Positions 63,243 to 64,000 of a stretch of 64,000 nt of DNA are shown one piece after another; the first letter of the stretch is position 1, and the number at the start of each line of letters is the position of its first letter. Below the pieces are notes generated by a model. It was not told the DNA's origin. It saw only the letters and a program-made list of their open reading frames with translations, and made no database searches. This DNA comes from UBA6627 sp965248675 (GTDB taxonomy: Bacteria > Chloroflexota > Dehalococcoidia > UBA2979), in the NCBI GenBank assembly GCA_965248675.1, contig CBDFJZ010000008.1:1116001-1180000 (forward strand). Reading direction: 5' to 3'. The translations under genes were made by a program, and so were the position numbers.

Positions 63243-64000
63243 GTGCCGACCTTGCAGGACGTCCTTCAGCTGATCGAGACGCGAGGCCTGCGTCGGGTCG
63301 ATTTGAAGGTGAGTGATCTCTTCGGACGGTGGCACAGCTTCGCGATCCCACCGGACACCCTGGACGACGCGTTGCTTCAAAACGGCCTCGGCGTCGACGG
63401 TTCGAGTCTGCGCGGATTCCAGCCGATCCATGCGTCGGACATGCTGCTGATCCCTGATCTCGACACCGCGGCCGTCGATCCGGTACCGAGCACGCCAACG
63501 CTGAGCCTGCTCTGCGACGTGGTCGATCCGCTCACCCGCGACCGGCTCCCGCGCGACCCTCGGTACGTCGCGGGGAAGGCCGAGGAATATCTGCGCGCCT
63601 CGGGCGTCGCGGACGAGGCGCGCTTCGGTCCCGAGCTCGAGTTCTTCATCTTCGACGACGTTCGCTACCAGCAGGACGGCAACACGGCGTTCTATTTCGT
63701 CGACTCCGCCGAGGGGCACTGGAACGCCGGCCACGACGAGGGGCCAAACCAGGGCTACAAGCTCAGCCAGCAATCCGGATACGCGGCCACGCCGCCGGCC
63801 GATCAGACCTCGGACGTGCGCTGGTTCATCGCCGAGCAGCTGCGGTCGGTCGGCATCGAGGTGGAGCTCGATCACCACGAGGTGGCGTCCGGCGGGCAAG
63901 GGGAGATCGGCATCCGGCACGCGCCGCTGCTGGCGATGGCGGATCGGGTGCAGTGGTACAAGTACCTGGTACGCAACGCGGCGCGGGTGCATGGTCGCGT
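63243..64000 (+). CDS. glnA: Glutamine synthetase, N-terminal part (runs off the window)
   Basis: From GTG 63243, behind GAGGAA, the frame is open to the window end (about 252 codons). It shows the GSI beta-grasp start (VDLKVSDLFGRWHSF), the LGVDGSSLRGF loop, the catalytic FGPELEFFIFD with metal-binding glutamates, GYKLSQQSGYAATPPADQ and VELDHHEVASGGQGEIGIRH, all hallmarks of type I glutamine synthetase. It makes glutamine from glutamate and ammonia and would feed the neighbouring glutamine-using enzymes. The C-terminal adenylylation site is outside the window. Confidence 0.97.
   Translation, partial: MPTLQDVLQLIETRGLRRVDLKVSDLFGRWHSFAIPPDTLDDALLQNGLGVDGSSLRGFQPIHASDMLLIPDLDTAAVDPVPSTPTLSLLCDVVDPLTRDRLPRDPRYVAGKAEEYLRASGVADEARFGPELEFFIFDDVRYQQDGNTAFYFVDSAEGHWNAGHDEGPNQGYKLSQQSGYAATPPADQTSDVRWFIAEQLRSVGIEVELDHHEVASGGQGEIGIRHAPLLAMADRVQWYKYLVRNAARVHGR

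Overview
This 64 kb window is GC-rich bacterial chromosome with frequent GTG and TTG starts, very short or overlapping gene junctions, lipoprotein signals and a sortase, and no sign of plasmid, prophage, insertion sequence or CRISPR. Paired family III CoA-transferases, a class F type sortase, a dipeptide ABC operon, MrfA/MrfB-like repair proteins and several -10-box/ATG (leaderless) starts fit best with a member of the Chloroflexota (Dehalococcoidia-like). This is an inference from gene content; an actinomycete-like genome is the main alternative.

Layout. 1-4441: peptide ABC importer (end of the binding protein, two permeases, two ATPases). 4544-13733: a beta-propeller protein, three family III CoA-transferases, an SRPBCC protein, an alpha/beta hydrolase, and between them a decayed strip holding a broken universal stress protein, a hydrolase remnant, a domain fragment and a degenerate tRNA-Arg. 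13750-20081: zinc-ribbon protein, D-2-hydroxyacid dehydrogenase, CnoX-like thioredoxin, thioredoxin-like lipoprotein, RNase HI and a large secreted protein, then tRNA-Pro. 20263-27385: accessory strip with a frameshifted lipoprotein, YihY-type membrane protein, Gly/Ala repeat protein, enolase-superfamily dehydratase, zinc alcohol dehydrogenase and two gene remnants. 27440-31167: a two-gene ABC exporter. 31532-43900: housekeeping block with gyrA, thiL-tsaE-tsaB-ndk, rsfS and mnmA. 43958-44181: two tRNA-Ser genes. 44256-52516: cell-surface block with sortase, sortase substrate, a second thioredoxin-like lipoprotein, a large Ig-like surface protein, ECF sigma and anti-sigma factors, and a subtilisin-like protease. 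52605-57370: mrfB, a DinB-fold gene and mrfA, the last behind a LexA-type box. 57610-64000: TIR-domain protein, small proteins, two facing asparagine-synthetase homologues (one lacking the glutaminase cysteine, one broken) and the start of glnA.

Two themes run through the window. First, at least seven accessory loci carry frameshifts or stops while long housekeeping genes (gyrA, mrfA, mnmA, the dpp-like operon) are intact. Some lesions lie at homopolymers, so assembly error and real decay must be separated with reads. Second, many junctions carry strong hairpins (401-440, 40631-40680, 46392-46432, 46992-47067, 48731-48746), suggesting much control at the RNA level. The most useful functional predictions are an SOS-controlled mrfA-dinB-mrfB repair locus and a surface module combining sortase, its substrate and an ECF sigma/anti-sigma pair.
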